Positions 10,318-25,173 of a stretch of 64,000 nt of DNA are shown piece by piece. The notes beneath the pieces are model-generated. The model was not told the DNA's origin and ran no database searches. It was given only the letters and a program-made list of their open reading frames with translations. Source of the DNA: Streptomyces changanensis. Its GTDB lineage: Bacteria > Actinomycetota > Actinomycetes > Streptomycetales > Streptomycetaceae. The first letter of the stretch is position 1; the number at the start of each line of letters is the position of its first letter. Both the position numbers and the translations under genes were made by a program. Location of the stretch: contig NZ_CP102332.1 of the NCBI RefSeq assembly GCF_024600715.1, positions 2,542,001 through 2,606,000 on the forward strand, given 5' to 3'.

Positions 10318-11628
10318 ATGGCCCTGACCGGACGTACCGCGCTCCTGGCGGCGATCGGCTCGCTGCCCGTCGGGATCCTGGCCCCCAGCTGGACGGGGAT
10401 GCTGGCTGTCAACGTCCCCCTCTCCCTCGCAATTCTGTGCGACTACGCGTTGGCCGCGCCAGTGCGAACGCTCCAGTTCACCCGAAGTGGTGATACGAGT
10501 GTTCGACTCGGTGAGGCCGCGGCGGTGGAGCTGACGGTGGGCAACCCCTCGCGGCGCCGCCTGCGGGCGCACGTCCGCGACGCGTGGCCGCCGAGCAGCT
10601 GGCGGGACGGGTCGAAGGAGGCGGCGTCCCGGCACGAGGTCACCGTCCCCGCGGGGGAACGCCGCAGGTTGACGACGCGGCTGCGTCCCTCGCGCCGCGG
10701 GGACCGGCAGGCGGATCGGGTCACCGTCCGCTCCTTCGGTCCGCTGGGCCTGGCCGCCCGCCAGGGCAGCCACCGGGTGCCGTGGACCGTCCGCGTCCTG
10801 CCTCCCTTCACCAGCCGCAAGCACCTGCCGTCGAGGTTGGCGCGCCTGCGGGAGCTGGACGGGCGTACGAGCGTGCTGACGCGTGGTGAGGGCACCGAGT
10901 TCGACAGTCTCCGCGAGTACGTGCCGGGCGATGACACCCGGTCGATCGACTGGCGGGCGACGGCTCGGCAGTCGAGCGTCGCGGTCCGCACGTGGCGCCC
11001 GGAGCGCGACCGGCACATCCTGCTGGTCCTGGACACGGGCCGGACGTCGGCGGGCCGTGTCGGTGACGTTCCTCGGCTGGATGCGGCGATGGACGCGGCG
11101 TTGCTGTTGACCGCGCTGGCCTCGCGCGCCGGTGACCGGGTGGATCTGCTGGCGTACGACCGCCGTGTCCGGGCCCGGGTGCAGGGGCGCCCCGCCGGCG
11201 AGGTCCTGCCGGCCATGGTGGCCGCCATGGCGAATCTGGAACCGGAGCTGGTCGAGACGGACGCACGCGCCCTCGGCGCGGCGGCGCTCACCGGCGCGCC
11301 GCGCCGTTCCCTGATCGTGCTCCTGACGAGTCTGGACGCCGCCCCTGTCGAGGAGGGCCTCTTGCCGGTACTGCCACAGCTCACCCAGCGCCACACGGTG
11401 GTCGTCGCGTCCGTGTCGGACCCGCACGTGCAGGAGATGACGCACTCGCGCGGCTCGGCCCGCGCGGTGTACGAGGCCGCTGCCGGCGCCCAGGCACAGG
11501 CCCAGCGCCGCACTGTGGCGGAGCAGCTCCAACGCCACGACGTCACCGTCGTGGACGCCACCCCGGAGAACCTGGCTCCGGCTCTCGCCGACGCCTATCT
11601 GGGGCTGAAGGCAGCGGGCCGCCTCTGA
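10318..11628 (+). CDS. DUF58 (VWA-like) protein
   Basis: 436-residue protein, last gene of the MoxR operon. Two hydrophobic segments at the N-terminus (about residues 5-45) anchor it to the membrane. The DUF58 core contains GTEFDSLREYVPGDDTRSIDWRATARQ, the hallmark motif of the family. A von Willebrand-like domain follows (HILLVLDTGRTSAGRVGD). The VWA metal site looks like DTGRTS rather than the canonical DxSxS, which is common in this group. DUF58 proteins are the usual partners of MoxR ATPases. A perfect hairpin follows the stop, and downstream lies the oppositely oriented rRNA operon. Confidence 0.9.
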   Translation: MALTGRTALLAAIGSLPVGILAPSWTGMLAVNVPLSLAILCDYALAAPVRTLQFTRSGDTSVRLGEAAAVELTVGNPSRRRLRAHVRDAWPPSSWRDGSKEAASRHEVTVPAGERRRLTTRLRPSRRGDRQADRVTVRSFGPLGLAARQGSHRVPWTVRVLPPFTSRKHLPSRLARLRELDGRTSVLTRGEGTEFDSLREYVPGDDTRSIDWRATARQSSVAVRTWRPERDRHILLVLDTGRTSAGRVGDVPRLDAAMDAALLLTALASRAGDRVDLLAYDRRVRARVQGRPAGEVLPAMVAAMANLEPELVETDARALGAAALTGAPRRSLIVLLTSLDAAPVEEGLLPVLPQLTQRHTVVVASVSDPHVQEMTHSRGSARAVYEAAAGAQAQAQRRTVAEQLQRHDVTVVDATPENLAPALADAYLGLKAAGRL

Positions 11629-11637
11629 TCCGGGTCG

Positions 11638-11665
11638 CCTGGGAATCCCTTTGGGGATTCCCAGG
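11638..11665 (+). terminator. Terminator of MoxR operon
   Basis: A perfect 12-bp stem (CCTGGGAATCCC with GGGATTCCCAGG) and a four-base loop lie 10 bp after the DUF58 stop. No U-tract follows, as is usual in Streptomyces. It separates this operon from the convergent rRNA operon. Confidence 0.8.
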
Positions 11666-11722
11666 CCCCCATGCGTCCGGCCGGCCGGCTGTTCGCGGAA
11701 AAAAGGAGCCCGGAAATACGGA

Positions 11723-11750
11723 AAGCCCCGCACCATACGGTGCGGGGCTT
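11723..11750 (-). terminator. rRNA operon terminator
   Basis: A perfect 12-bp stem (AAGCCCCGCACC with GGTGCGGGGCTT) around an ATAC loop sits 13 bp beyond the 5S 3' end on the minus strand. An A/T-containing stretch (TTTCCG and beyond) follows in the direction of rRNA transcription. It is the expected intrinsic terminator of the operon. Confidence 0.85.
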
Positions 11751-11762
11751 CCCCAACAAATT

Positions 11763-11881
11763 GTTCGGCGGTGTCCTACTCTCCCACAGGGTCCCCCCTG
11801 CAGTACCATCGGCGCTGAAAGGCTTAGCTTCCGGGTTCGAAATGTAACCGGGCGTTTCCCTAACGCTATGACCACCGAAAC
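11763..11881 (-). rRNA. rrf: 5S ribosomal RNA
   Basis: 119-nt 5S rRNA. On the minus strand the 5' end reads GTTTCGGTGGTCATAGCG and the 3' end is CGCCGAAC; the two ends pair to form helix I. The loop motif CCCGGTTACATTTCGAACCC is intact. It is the third gene of the 16S-23S-5S operon. Confidence 0.95.
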
Positions 11882-11942
11882 ACTATGAAGATATCGACCT
11901 ACAACCAACCGGCAGATTGGGAGTTCGTTACTTCAGAACTAA

Positions 11943-11959
11943 CACAGTGGACGCGAGCA
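11943..11959 (-). other. 23S processing stem, 3' arm
   Basis: On the transcript this 17-nt segment is perfectly complementary to 15090-15106, just upstream of 23S. The two arms would close the long processing stem cut by RNase III to release pre-23S rRNA. Confidence 0.75.
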
Positions 11960-11965
11960 ACTGAG

Positions 11966-16910
<4,945 letters not shown>

Positions 16911-17063
16911 ATGCTTACCCGTGATCGGGTCGACACTCGCGTTGAGCGGAACCGGGGGGAGGAATAGTCCCCCGCGGTTCACAGCATCCTCGCTGTGTTT
17001 TCTACAAAGGAACCTCATCTCCGTGATGGAGACGGGGTATCAACTAATCTGGCGTTGATTTTT

Positions 17064-17089
17064 GGCACGCTGTTGAGTTCTCAAGGAAC
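17064..17089 (-). promoter_or_regulatory. rrn leader boxA-like antitermination element
   Basis: On the transcript the leader contains GTTCCTTGAGAACTCAACAG followed by CGTGCC. It resembles the boxA-type element found before 16S in actinobacteria and the second copy in the 16S-23S spacer. It lies downstream of all four candidate promoters and about 150 bp before 16S. Confidence 0.65.
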
Positions 17090-17158
17090 GGACGCTTCCT
17101 TTGTACTCACCCTCTCGGGCTTTCCTCCGGGCGCTTCCCTTCGGTCTTTCGTGTTTCC

Positions 17159-17164
17159 AGTCTA
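17159..17164 (-). promoter_or_regulatory. rrn promoter -10, proximal
   Basis: TAGACT within ATCTGCTAGACTGGAA on the minus strand, preceded by a purine-rich CGGAAA about 17 bp upstream rather than a classic -35. It is the closest to 16S of four similar elements spaced 90-110 bp apart. Confidence 0.6.
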
Positions 17165-17251
17165 GCAGATCCGATTTCTCGTTTCCGCCACCCGCTGGAG
17201 CGGGCTGCCGGGCCGTTCTCCGCTTTCGCGTTTCCCTTTCCGGCGGTTCCA

Positions 17252-17257
17252 ACCTTA
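17252..17257 (-). promoter_or_regulatory. rrn promoter -10, third
   Basis: TAAGGT within ATCTGGTAAGGTTGGAA on the minus strand. It shares the ATCTGNTA context with the proximal element 93 bp away, which supports tandem promoter duplication. Confidence 0.55.
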
Positions 17258-17340
17258 CCAGATCCGTTTTCCGTTCCGTTTCCGGTTCGGATTCCATTTC
17301 CGGTGGCCGTTGGGGGCCTTTTGCCTTTCGGCTTGATCCG

Positions 17341-17346
17341 ACTTTA
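17341..17346 (-). promoter_or_regulatory. rrn promoter -10, second
   Basis: TAAAGT within GTCTGATAAAGTCGGAT on the minus strand, 89 bp upstream of the third element and in similar sequence context. No good -35 hexamer is visible. Confidence 0.55.
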
Positions 17347-17445
17347 TCAGACTGATCTCCACCGAATTATCGGCAGGGGATCCGGATAAAGGGAATCGAT
17401 CGACTCCGGCGAGAACCTGATGGGTTACGTCTCGGAGCGAGAGAG

Positions 17446-17474
17446 AATCTAGCCGCCGCGCTCGAACTTGTCCA
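17446..17474 (-). promoter_or_regulatory. rrn promoter, distal, consensus-like
   Basis: TGGACA, a 17-bp spacer, then TAGATT on the minus strand: five of six matches to the -35 consensus with ideal spacing. It is the most distal and strongest-looking of four tandem rrn promoters, and lies about 540 bp upstream of 16S. Confidence 0.65.
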
Positions 17475-17573
17475 GTCCGACGCAACCGTTTGAATCTACC
17501 TCCCCACCGCTCCCGTGTCAACAGGTTTGGCGGGCGAAGAGGACAGTAGCAGGTCGGTGGGGTCCGATGCACA

Positions 17574-18581
17574 TCAGGCGGCGGTCGGCAGCTCGGCGCT
17601 GCGGTCGGCGGCTTCCACGTCTCCGGCTTCGCCGGCCCGCGCCGCTCGGCCACCGAGGACGTACACGTACAGAAGGAACGCCGCCTCGGCGGCGACGCCG
17701 ATGGCGACGCGGGCCCAGGTGGGCAGGCCGGACGGGGTCACGAAGCCTTCGATGACGCCGGCCACGAACAGGACCAGGGCCAGGCCGACTGCCATGCCCA
17801 CGGCGGCTCTGCCCTCCTGGGCGAGGGCCGTGCGGCGGGAGTGCGGGCCCGGGTCGATGACGGTCCAGCCCAGGCGCAGGCCGGTCCCGGCGGCGACGAA
17901 GACGGCGGTGAGTTCCAGCAGGCCGTGCGGGAGGACCAGGCCGAGGAAGGTGTCGAGGCGGCCGGCGGACGACATGAGGCCGATGCCGACGCCGAGGTTG
18001 AGCATGTTGAGGAAGAGGATCCACAGCACGGGGACGCAGAGGAAGGCGCCGAGGACGAGGCACAGCGCGGCGGCGCGGGCGTTGTTCGTCCACACCTGGG
18101 CGGCGAAGGAGGCCGCCGGGTGGCTGGAGTAATAGGTCTCGTACTCGCCGCCGGGGCGGGTCATCTGGCGGAGTTCGTCCGGGGCCGCGATGGCGGACTG
18201 GACCTCGGGGTGGGCGCCGATCCACCAGCCGATGAGCGCGGCGAGCAGGGTGGAGAGCACCGCCGTGGGGACCCACCAGTGGCGGGAGCGGTAGACGGCG
18301 GCGGGGAAGCCGGTGGTCAGGAAGTGCGCGGCGTCGCGCCAGGAGGCGCGGCGGGTTCCCGTGACGGTGGCGCGGGCCCGGGCGACGAGCTGGGTGAGGC
18401 GTGCGGTGAGCGCGGGGTCCGGCGTGGTGGTCTGGATGACGGAGAGGTGGGTGGCGGTGCGCTGGTAGAGCGCGACGAGTTCGTCCGCTTCGGCGCCGGT
18501 GAGGCGGCGGCCGCGGCCCAGGAGGTGGTCCAGGCGGTCCCACTCGGCTCGGTGGGCGGTGACGTAGACGTCGAGGTCCAT
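17574..18581 (-). CDS. SpoIIM/DUF95-family membrane protein
   Basis: 335-residue protein from the ATG at 18581 (MDLDVYVTAHRAEWDRL). The N-terminal helical segment, with LLGRGRRLTGAEADELVALY, is typical of actinobacterial stage II sporulation protein M-like proteins. Five or so membrane helices follow, with an extracytoplasmic loop between the first two (APDELRQMTRPGGEYETYY) and the motif NNARAAALCLVLG. In Bacillus SpoIIM acts in engulfment; in actinobacteria the role is unclear and the protein travels with RDD and MoxR genes. The gene is divergent from the RDD gene and lies immediately upstream of the rrn promoters on the same strand. Confidence 0.85.
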   Translation of the reverse strand: MDLDVYVTAHRAEWDRLDHLLGRGRRLTGAEADELVALYQRTATHLSVIQTTTPDPALTARLTQLVARARATVTGTRRASWRDAAHFLTTGFPAAVYRSRHWWVPTAVLSTLLAALIGWWIGAHPEVQSAIAAPDELRQMTRPGGEYETYYSSHPAASFAAQVWTNNARAAALCLVLGAFLCVPVLWILFLNMLNLGVGIGLMSSAGRLDTFLGLVLPHGLLELTAVFVAAGTGLRLGWTVIDPGPHSRRTALAQEGRAAVGMAVGLALVLFVAGVIEGFVTPSGLPTWARVAIGVAAEAAFLLYVYVLGGRAARAGEAGDVEAADRSAELPTAA

Positions 18582-18702
18582 GATCGGCTGCGGCTCCTGG
18601 GCACGGGATGCGTACGGTGCGTACTCCTGCGGCGCGTTGGCGGCCAGCTTGGCAGACTGGCGGGGGGAGCGGTCGGGCGAGGTCGGAGAAGGGGTGGGCG
18701 GC

Positions 18703-19689
18703 GTGAGTGAGGTCGTGACGGGGGACGCGGTCGTCCTGGGTTTGCGGCCGGCGCGGCTGCCGAGCCGGGCGTTGGCCCTGTTCATCGACCTGGTGGTGGT
18801 GTGGGCGGCGTTCCTGGTGGTGTCCATCGGGCTCGCGTTCGCCACGGCGGCGTTGGACGAGGCCGCGGCGATGGCGGTGTCGATCGCGTCGTTCCTGCTG
18901 GTTCTGGTGGGCGGGCCGATAGCCGTGGAGACGCTGAGTCACGGGCGGTCGCTGGGGAAGCTGGCGTGCGGGTTGCGTGTGGTGCGGGACGACGGGGGGC
19001 CGATCCGGTTCCGGCACGCGCTGGTGCGGGGGCTGATCGGGATGGTGGAGATCCTGATGAGCTTCGGGGTGATCGCGTGTGTCGCCTCGCTGGTGTCGGC
19101 GCGCGGGCGGCGGGTCGGTGACGTGTTCGCGGGGACGCTGGTGGTGCGGGAGCGGGTGCCGGTGGGGCGTACGGCGCCGGTGCCTCCGCCGCCACCGTGG
19201 TTGGTGGGGCGGTTCACGCAGCTCGACCTGTCGGCGGTGCCGGACGCGCTGTGGCTGGGGATACGGCAGTACCTGACGCGGATGGGGCAGTTGGACCCGG
19301 CGGCCGGGCGGGTGCTGGCCGAGCGGCTGGCGGATGAGTTGGTGGCGCGTACGGGGACGCCTCCGCCGCCGGGGGTGCCCGCCGCGGCGTTCCTGGCGGC
19401 CGTGGTGCACGAGCGGCAGACGCGGGACGCGCGCCGTGTGGCGCCGGGGGTGGGTTGGGCGGGCGCGGGGGTGCCGGGGTCGGGTGGCTCGGGGTCGGGC
19501 GGCTCGGGGTCGTCGGGCGGTGCCGGTGGCGTGGGGGTGGCCGGGTCCGGGTTCCGTGGTGGTGTCGGTTCCGGGGCCGGGGCGGCGGTGGCGGCTGGTG
19601 ACGGAGCCTCCGGACGGGCGGCCGCGGGTGGGTCGGACGGGGCGGGCCGGGGGGCCTCGTCCGCCACCGGGTTCGCGCCGCCCGCGTAG
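18703..19689 (+). CDS. RDD-family membrane protein
   Basis: 328-residue protein. The GTG at 18703 is chosen because GAGAAGGGG precedes it and the RDD domain begins soon after (GLRPARLPSRALALFIDL). The RDD core has three helices and the conserved Arg and Asp positions; GRRVGDVFAGTLVV closes the domain at about residue 150. A soluble middle region follows. The last 80 residues are a low-complexity Gly/Ser/Ala tail (GGSGSGGSGSS and similar). RDD proteins are proposed transporters or membrane organizers. Divergent pairing with SpoIIM is the conserved arrangement at this locus. Confidence 0.85.
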   Translation: MSEVVTGDAVVLGLRPARLPSRALALFIDLVVVWAAFLVVSIGLAFATAALDEAAAMAVSIASFLLVLVGGPIAVETLSHGRSLGKLACGLRVVRDDGGPIRFRHALVRGLIGMVEILMSFGVIACVASLVSARGRRVGDVFAGTLVVRERVPVGRTAPVPPPPPWLVGRFTQLDLSAVPDALWLGIRQYLTRMGQLDPAAGRVLAERLADELVARTGTPPPPGVPAAAFLAAVVHERQTRDARRVAPGVGWAGAGVPGSGGSGSGGSGSSGGAGGVGVAGSGFRGGVGSGAGAAVAAGDGASGRAAAGGSDGAGRGASSATGFAPPA

Positions 19690-19775
19690 GCGGTCCCGGC
19701 CCGGGTCGCTCCCGCACGGACCACTGCCGCGGGACGAGGCGTGCGCGGTCGTTGGGCGGCGCGGCCCCAGGACGG

Positions 19776-19872
19776 TGCGGCGCGGTCGCAGGGTGCGGTG
19801 CGGCGCGGTCGCAGGGTGCGGTGCGGCGCGGTCGCGGGGTGGCGCGGTTGCGGGGTGGCGCGGTCGCAGGGT
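19776..19872. repeat. G-rich minisatellite
   Basis: Imperfect tandem copies of GCGGTCGCAGGGTGCGGTGCG-type units. The shared GTCGCA or GTTGCG core recurs at intervals of 23, 23, 16 and 16 bp. It lies in the 228-bp space between the convergent RDD and hypothetical genes; nothing else is evident there. Confidence 0.75.
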
Positions 19873-19917
19873 GGTGGGGGCGTTCGACGCGCGGGCGGCG
19901 GGCGGTGCCGGTGGGGG

Positions 19918-20532
19918 TCAGGTGAAGGTGGAGGGCGGGGTCTGCAGGTCCTCCAGCTCGATGCCGGGGGCCGCGAGGACGACATCCCCGGCGATGTGGA
20001 CGGTGTGCCGTTCGCCGGTGTCGAGGGTCGTGACCTCGTACTCGTCCACGGTCAGGGGGCCGTTGTCAGTGGGGTGCGTTTCACTCGTCACCAGGGCCCA
20101 GGACTGGTCGACGGTGAGGGGGGCGAGCACGGGGTCCGTGAGGGCGACGAGGCGGACGCGGGTGGCGCCGGTGCCCGGGGTGAGGCGCAGCAGTCGCGTC
20201 AGGGCGACGAGGAAGGCCGGGGAGGTGCCGGTGAAGGCGTGGGCGGGGACGTTGCCTTCCGTGGCGTGGTCGCCGGTGGGGTCGGTGCGGACCCAGGTGA
20301 CACCGTCGAGTGCGGCGCCACGCACCTGCCAGCCGCCCGCGTGCAGTTCGAGGCGCAGGGGGCGGCCGAGGTCGTCGAGAGTGAGGTCGACGGAGCCGGC
20401 GTGCTCGCCGGAGGGGGTGGTGGTCTGCGCGACGTAGCGCCAGCCGGAGGGGCCGGGCGCGCAGTGGAAGTGTTCTTCACCGAGGGGGGTGTGGTCGTGC
20501 GGGTCGTGGAGCGAATAGCGGCCGCGGGGCAT
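19918..20532 (-). CDS. Conserved hypothetical protein next to ahcY
   Basis: 204-residue soluble protein starting MPRGRYSLHDPHDHTPLGEE. No signal peptide, membrane helix or recognised catalytic motif is seen. The N-terminal part has beta-strand-like alternation (WRYVAQTTTPSGEHAGSVDLTLDD), followed by WVRTDP and LVALTDPVLAPLTVDQSWALV. This is reminiscent of domains that bind hydrophobic ligands, but that is only an impression. It lies downstream of ahcY on the same strand, separated by a strong hairpin, so it may have its own promoter. No function can be assigned. Confidence 0.75.
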   Translation of the reverse strand: MPRGRYSLHDPHDHTPLGEEHFHCAPGPSGWRYVAQTTTPSGEHAGSVDLTLDDLGRPLRLELHAGGWQVRGAALDGVTWVRTDPTGDHATEGNVPAHAFTGTSPAFLVALTRLLRLTPGTGATRVRLVALTDPVLAPLTVDQSWALVTSETHPTDNGPLTVDEYEVTTLDTGERHTVHIAGDVVLAAPGIELEDLQTPPSTFT

Positions 20533-20605
20533 GGGTCCTCGGGGTTCTGGTCGGGGTCGCGGCGCCGGCGGTGACGGCGGTGCGCGCCGGGTCGGCCGGG
20601 TACGG

Positions 20606-20640
20606 GGCAGGCCCCCGGCACGGGGGTGCGGGGGCCTGCC
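20606..20640 (-). terminator. Terminator after ahcY
   Basis: A perfect 12-bp stem (GGCAGGCCCCCG with CGGGGGCCTGCC) and an 11-base loop lie 62 bp beyond the ahcY stop and 73 bp before the next gene. Confidence 0.75.
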
Positions 20641-20702
20641 TGGGTACCTGCTGCTGCCGGTGCGGCCCGGGGGCCGCGGTGTCGGGCCGGGGCCCGGACG
20701 GA

Positions 20703-22359
<1,657 letters not shown>

Positions 22360-22482
22360 GTCCGCCGGGGTGGGTTCCGGACGGTGAGGGGCCGGGAGAG
22401 TCGGGCCGGGCGCGTCGGGCCGGGCGCGTCGGGCCGGGGGTGGATACGGCGGCCGGGGCGTGCGGACGGGTCCGGGGACGGG

Positions 22483-22575
22483 CCGCACGGTCCCCGGGCC
22501 GCACGGTCCCCGGGCCGCACGGTCCCCGGGCCGGACGGTCCCCGGGCCGGACGGTCCCCGGGCCGGACGGTCCCA
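22483..22575. repeat. Six-copy 16-bp tandem repeat
   Basis: Six head-to-tail copies of a 16-bp unit, CCGCACGGTCCCCGGG or CCGGACGGTCCCCGGG. The first three have C and the last three G at the variable position. Each unit contains the palindrome CCCGGG. The array is in the intergenic region between the cation-efflux gene and ahcY. Confidence 0.9.
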
Positions 22576-22632
22576 ACGGTGCGGACCGGCAAGGGTCGGT
22601 CGGCCGCGGGGGCGGGCCGGGCGGGTGTGGGG

Positions 22633-22660
22633 AAGGCCCCGGCGTGGGAGCCGGGGCCTT
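22633..22660 (-). terminator. Terminator of cation-efflux gene
   Basis: An 11-bp perfect stem (AAGGCCCCGGC with GCCGGGGCCTT) around GTGGGA lies 57 bp past the stop of the minus-strand transporter gene. Confidence 0.75.
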
Positions 22661-22716
22661 CGGGTGCCGGGTGGACCGGCGGTGGTCACGAGGGATGGGG
22701 CGCGGGTGCGGGTGGG

Positions 22717-23634
22717 TCAGCGGGTGGCCTTGAGGATGTCCGGCTCCAGGTAGATGACCCGGGCGATCGGCACCGCGTCGCGGATGCGCGCCTCGGCGGC
22801 GTCGATGGCGGCGGCCACCTGGGAGGCGGTCTCGTCGTGCTGGACGGCGATCTTGGCGGCGACGAGGAGCTCCTCGGGACCGAGGTGGAGGGTGCGCATG
22901 TGGATGATGCCAGTGACGGTGGTGCCGTCGACCACGGCCTTCTCGATCTTCCGGACCTCTTCGATGCCGGCGGACTCGCCGAGGAGGAGCGACTTGGTCT
23001 CGACGGCGAGGACGATCGCGATGAGGATCAGCAGGACGCCGATGCAGAGGGTGCCGATGCCGTCCCAGACGCCGTTGCCGGTGACGAGGGCGAGGCTGAC
23101 GCCGACGAGGGCGAGGACCAGGCCGACGAGGGCGCCGAGGTCCTCCAGGAGGACGACGGGCAGCTCGGGTGCCTTGGCGGTGCGGACGAAGTCCTTCCAG
23201 GAGCGCTTGCCGCGGACCTCGTTGGACTCCTTGATCGCGGTGCGGAAGGAGAACGTCTCGGCGATGATCGCGAAGACGAGGACGCCGACGGGCCAGTACC
23301 AGGCCGTGATCTCGTGCGGGTGCTTGATCTTCTCGTAGCCCTCGTAGAGGGCGAACATGCCGCCGACGGAGAAGAGGACGATGGAGACGAGGAAGGCGTA
23401 GATGTACCGCTCGCGGCCGTAGCCGAAGGGATGCTGCGGCGTCGCGTCCCGCTGCGCCTTCTTGCCGCCGAGGAGGAGGAGTCCCTGGTTGCCGGAGTCG
23501 GCGAGCGAGTGCACCGACTCGGCGAGCATCGACGACGAACCACTGAAGAGGAACGCCACGAACTTGCTCACCGCGATCGCCAGGTTGGCAACGAGTGCCG
23601 CCACGATCGCCTTGGTTCCGCCTGACGCGCTCAT
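22717..23634 (-). CDS. Cation diffusion facilitator family transporter
   Basis: 305-residue membrane protein with six predicted helices and a cytoplasmic C-terminal domain, the normal CDF architecture. Metal-site motifs are recognisable: SVHSLADSGNQ in helix 2 (HxxxD type) and LLEDLGALVGL in helix 5. The segment HPFGYGRERYIYAF between helices 2 and 3 is typical. The likely role is proton-coupled export of zinc or a related divalent metal; specificity cannot be read safely. It stands between manA and ahcY with its own terminator. Confidence 0.9.
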   Translation of the reverse strand: MSASGGTKAIVAALVANLAIAVSKFVAFLFSGSSSMLAESVHSLADSGNQGLLLLGGKKAQRDATPQHPFGYGRERYIYAFLVSIVLFSVGGMFALYEGYEKIKHPHEITAWYWPVGVLVFAIIAETFSFRTAIKESNEVRGKRSWKDFVRTAKAPELPVVLLEDLGALVGLVLALVGVSLALVTGNGVWDGIGTLCIGVLLILIAIVLAVETKSLLLGESAGIEEVRKIEKAVVDGTTVTGIIHMRTLHLGPEELLVAAKIAVQHDETASQVAAAIDAAEARIRDAVPIARVIYLEPDILKATR

Positions 23635-23730
23635 GCGTGTCCTGTCCCTTCGCTGGTCCCCGGTGGGCCCGTGTATTCGGCCTGATCTTTACGGCGGGTC
23701 ATTGTTGCAGCCCCGGGGAGCGAGGGTGAA

Positions 23731-24906
23731 TCAGGCCACCACGGTGGCCCGGAAGAGGGTGCCGGCGCCGGACAGTTCGACGGGTTCGCCGGCCGGGACG
23801 AACACGGACCGGCCCGGGGCGAGGGTGAGGTCGCCGACGTGGGGGGTACCGGCGGTGGCGAGCAGGATCTGCGGGGTGGGGACGGTCAGGTCCACGGGGG
23901 CGGCGCCTTCGGGGCGGGCGTAGCGGGAGAGGCGGAACTCGTCGACGGGGGTGTCGTAGACCTCCTCGCCGGAGGGGGACGCCTCGGGGCGCAGGATCCC
24001 GGGGTCGCCGGCGGTGAAGCGGACCACGCGCAACAGTTCGGGGACGTCCACGTGCTTGGGGGTGAGGCCGCAGCGCAGGACGTTGTCGGAGTTGGCCATG
24101 ACCTCGACGCCGAGCCCGCTGACGTAGGCGTGCGGGACGCCCGCGGCGAGGTAGAGGCCCTCGCCGGGCTGGAGCAGGACGTGGTTGAGGAGGAGCGCGG
24201 CGAGGACGCCGCGGTCGCGGGGGTGGTGGTGGGCGAGCGCGGCGTACGGGGCGTGGGCGCCGCCGAGGCGCTCGCAGGCGGCCGCGGTCTCGGTGACGGT
24301 GGCGGCCATGGCCTCGGGGTCGGCGGTGAGGACGGCGGTGAGGACTTCGCGGAGGGCGGCGTCCTCGGGGTGGGCGTGGAGGAGGTCCACGTACGGCTTG
24401 AGGGAGTCGACGTCGAGGGCGGCGAGGAAGTCGGCGGTCTCGACGGGGTCGCGGAAGCCGCAGAACCCTTCGAAGGGGGTGAGGGCGCAGATCAGCTCGG
24501 GCTTGTGGTTGCCGTCGCGGTAGTTGCGGTGGGGGGCGTCGAGGGGGATGCCCGCGCGCTCCTCGGCGGCGTGGCCGGCCCGGGCCCGGTCGGGATCGGG
24601 GTGGACCTGGAGGGAGAGGGGGGCCGCGGCGGCCAGGAGCTTGAGGAGGAAGGGCAGGCGGGGGCCGAACCGGGCGACCGTGGCCGGGCCGAGTTCCCTC
24701 TCCGGGTCGGCGGCGATGACGGCGGTCAGCGGTACCTCGCGGTCGCCGTCGGGGGTGGGGCGGGTGACGCGGGAGGGTGCGCCGGGATGGGCGCCCATCC
24801 ACATCTCGGCCTGGGGTTCACCGGTGGGGGCGGTGCCGAGCAGTTCCGGAATGGCCGTCGTGGAGCCCCAGGCGTAGGGGCGGACGGTGTTGGAGAGGCG
24901 GTCCAT
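23731..24906 (-). CDS. manA: Mannose-6-phosphate isomerase, class I
   Basis: 391-residue type I phosphomannose isomerase that interconverts fructose-6-phosphate and mannose-6-phosphate. Zinc-site features are present: QVHPD, HKPEL and the His in AAGVPHAYVSG. The start segment RPYAWGSTTAIPELLG is canonical. It forms a minus-strand group with the SIS protein, the Trm112-like protein and manB, giving a route from fructose-6-phosphate to mannose-1-phosphate. The 267-bp gap to the SIS gene is G-rich low-complexity DNA without an evident gene. Confidence 0.95.
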   Translation of the reverse strand: MDRLSNTVRPYAWGSTTAIPELLGTAPTGEPQAEMWMGAHPGAPSRVTRPTPDGDREVPLTAVIAADPERELGPATVARFGPRLPFLLKLLAAAAPLSLQVHPDPDRARAGHAAEERAGIPLDAPHRNYRDGNHKPELICALTPFEGFCGFRDPVETADFLAALDVDSLKPYVDLLHAHPEDAALREVLTAVLTADPEAMAATVTETAAACERLGGAHAPYAALAHHHPRDRGVLAALLLNHVLLQPGEGLYLAAGVPHAYVSGLGVEVMANSDNVLRCGLTPKHVDVPELLRVVRFTAGDPGILRPEASPSGEEVYDTPVDEFRLSRYARPEGAAPVDLTVPTPQILLATAGTPHVGDLTLAPGRSVFVPAGEPVELSGAGTLFRATVVA

Positions 24907-25173
24907 GGCGGTGCTTTCGTGTGCGTGCCGGGCGGGCGGGGCCGGCGCGGTGCCGGGCCGGGTGCCTGGCCGTGTGCCTGGCGGGGGTGTCGGTTCGGGT
25001 GGTGGGTCGGTGGCCCTGGGTCGGGCCCGTCGGGGTTGGTGGCGGCCGGGGGGGGTGCCGGGCCGGTGTGGCGGGTCCGCGGTGGTGGGCCGGTGGTGCC
25101 GGGTCGGGGTGGTGCGCCCCGGTGGTGGCGCCGGGGCGGGCCGGTCGGGGCGGCGGCGGTGGGCCGGTGGGGC

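Noticed and set aside
22483..22575. CRISPR array
   Set aside because: Units are directly abutting 16-mers without spacers; this is a tandem repeat.
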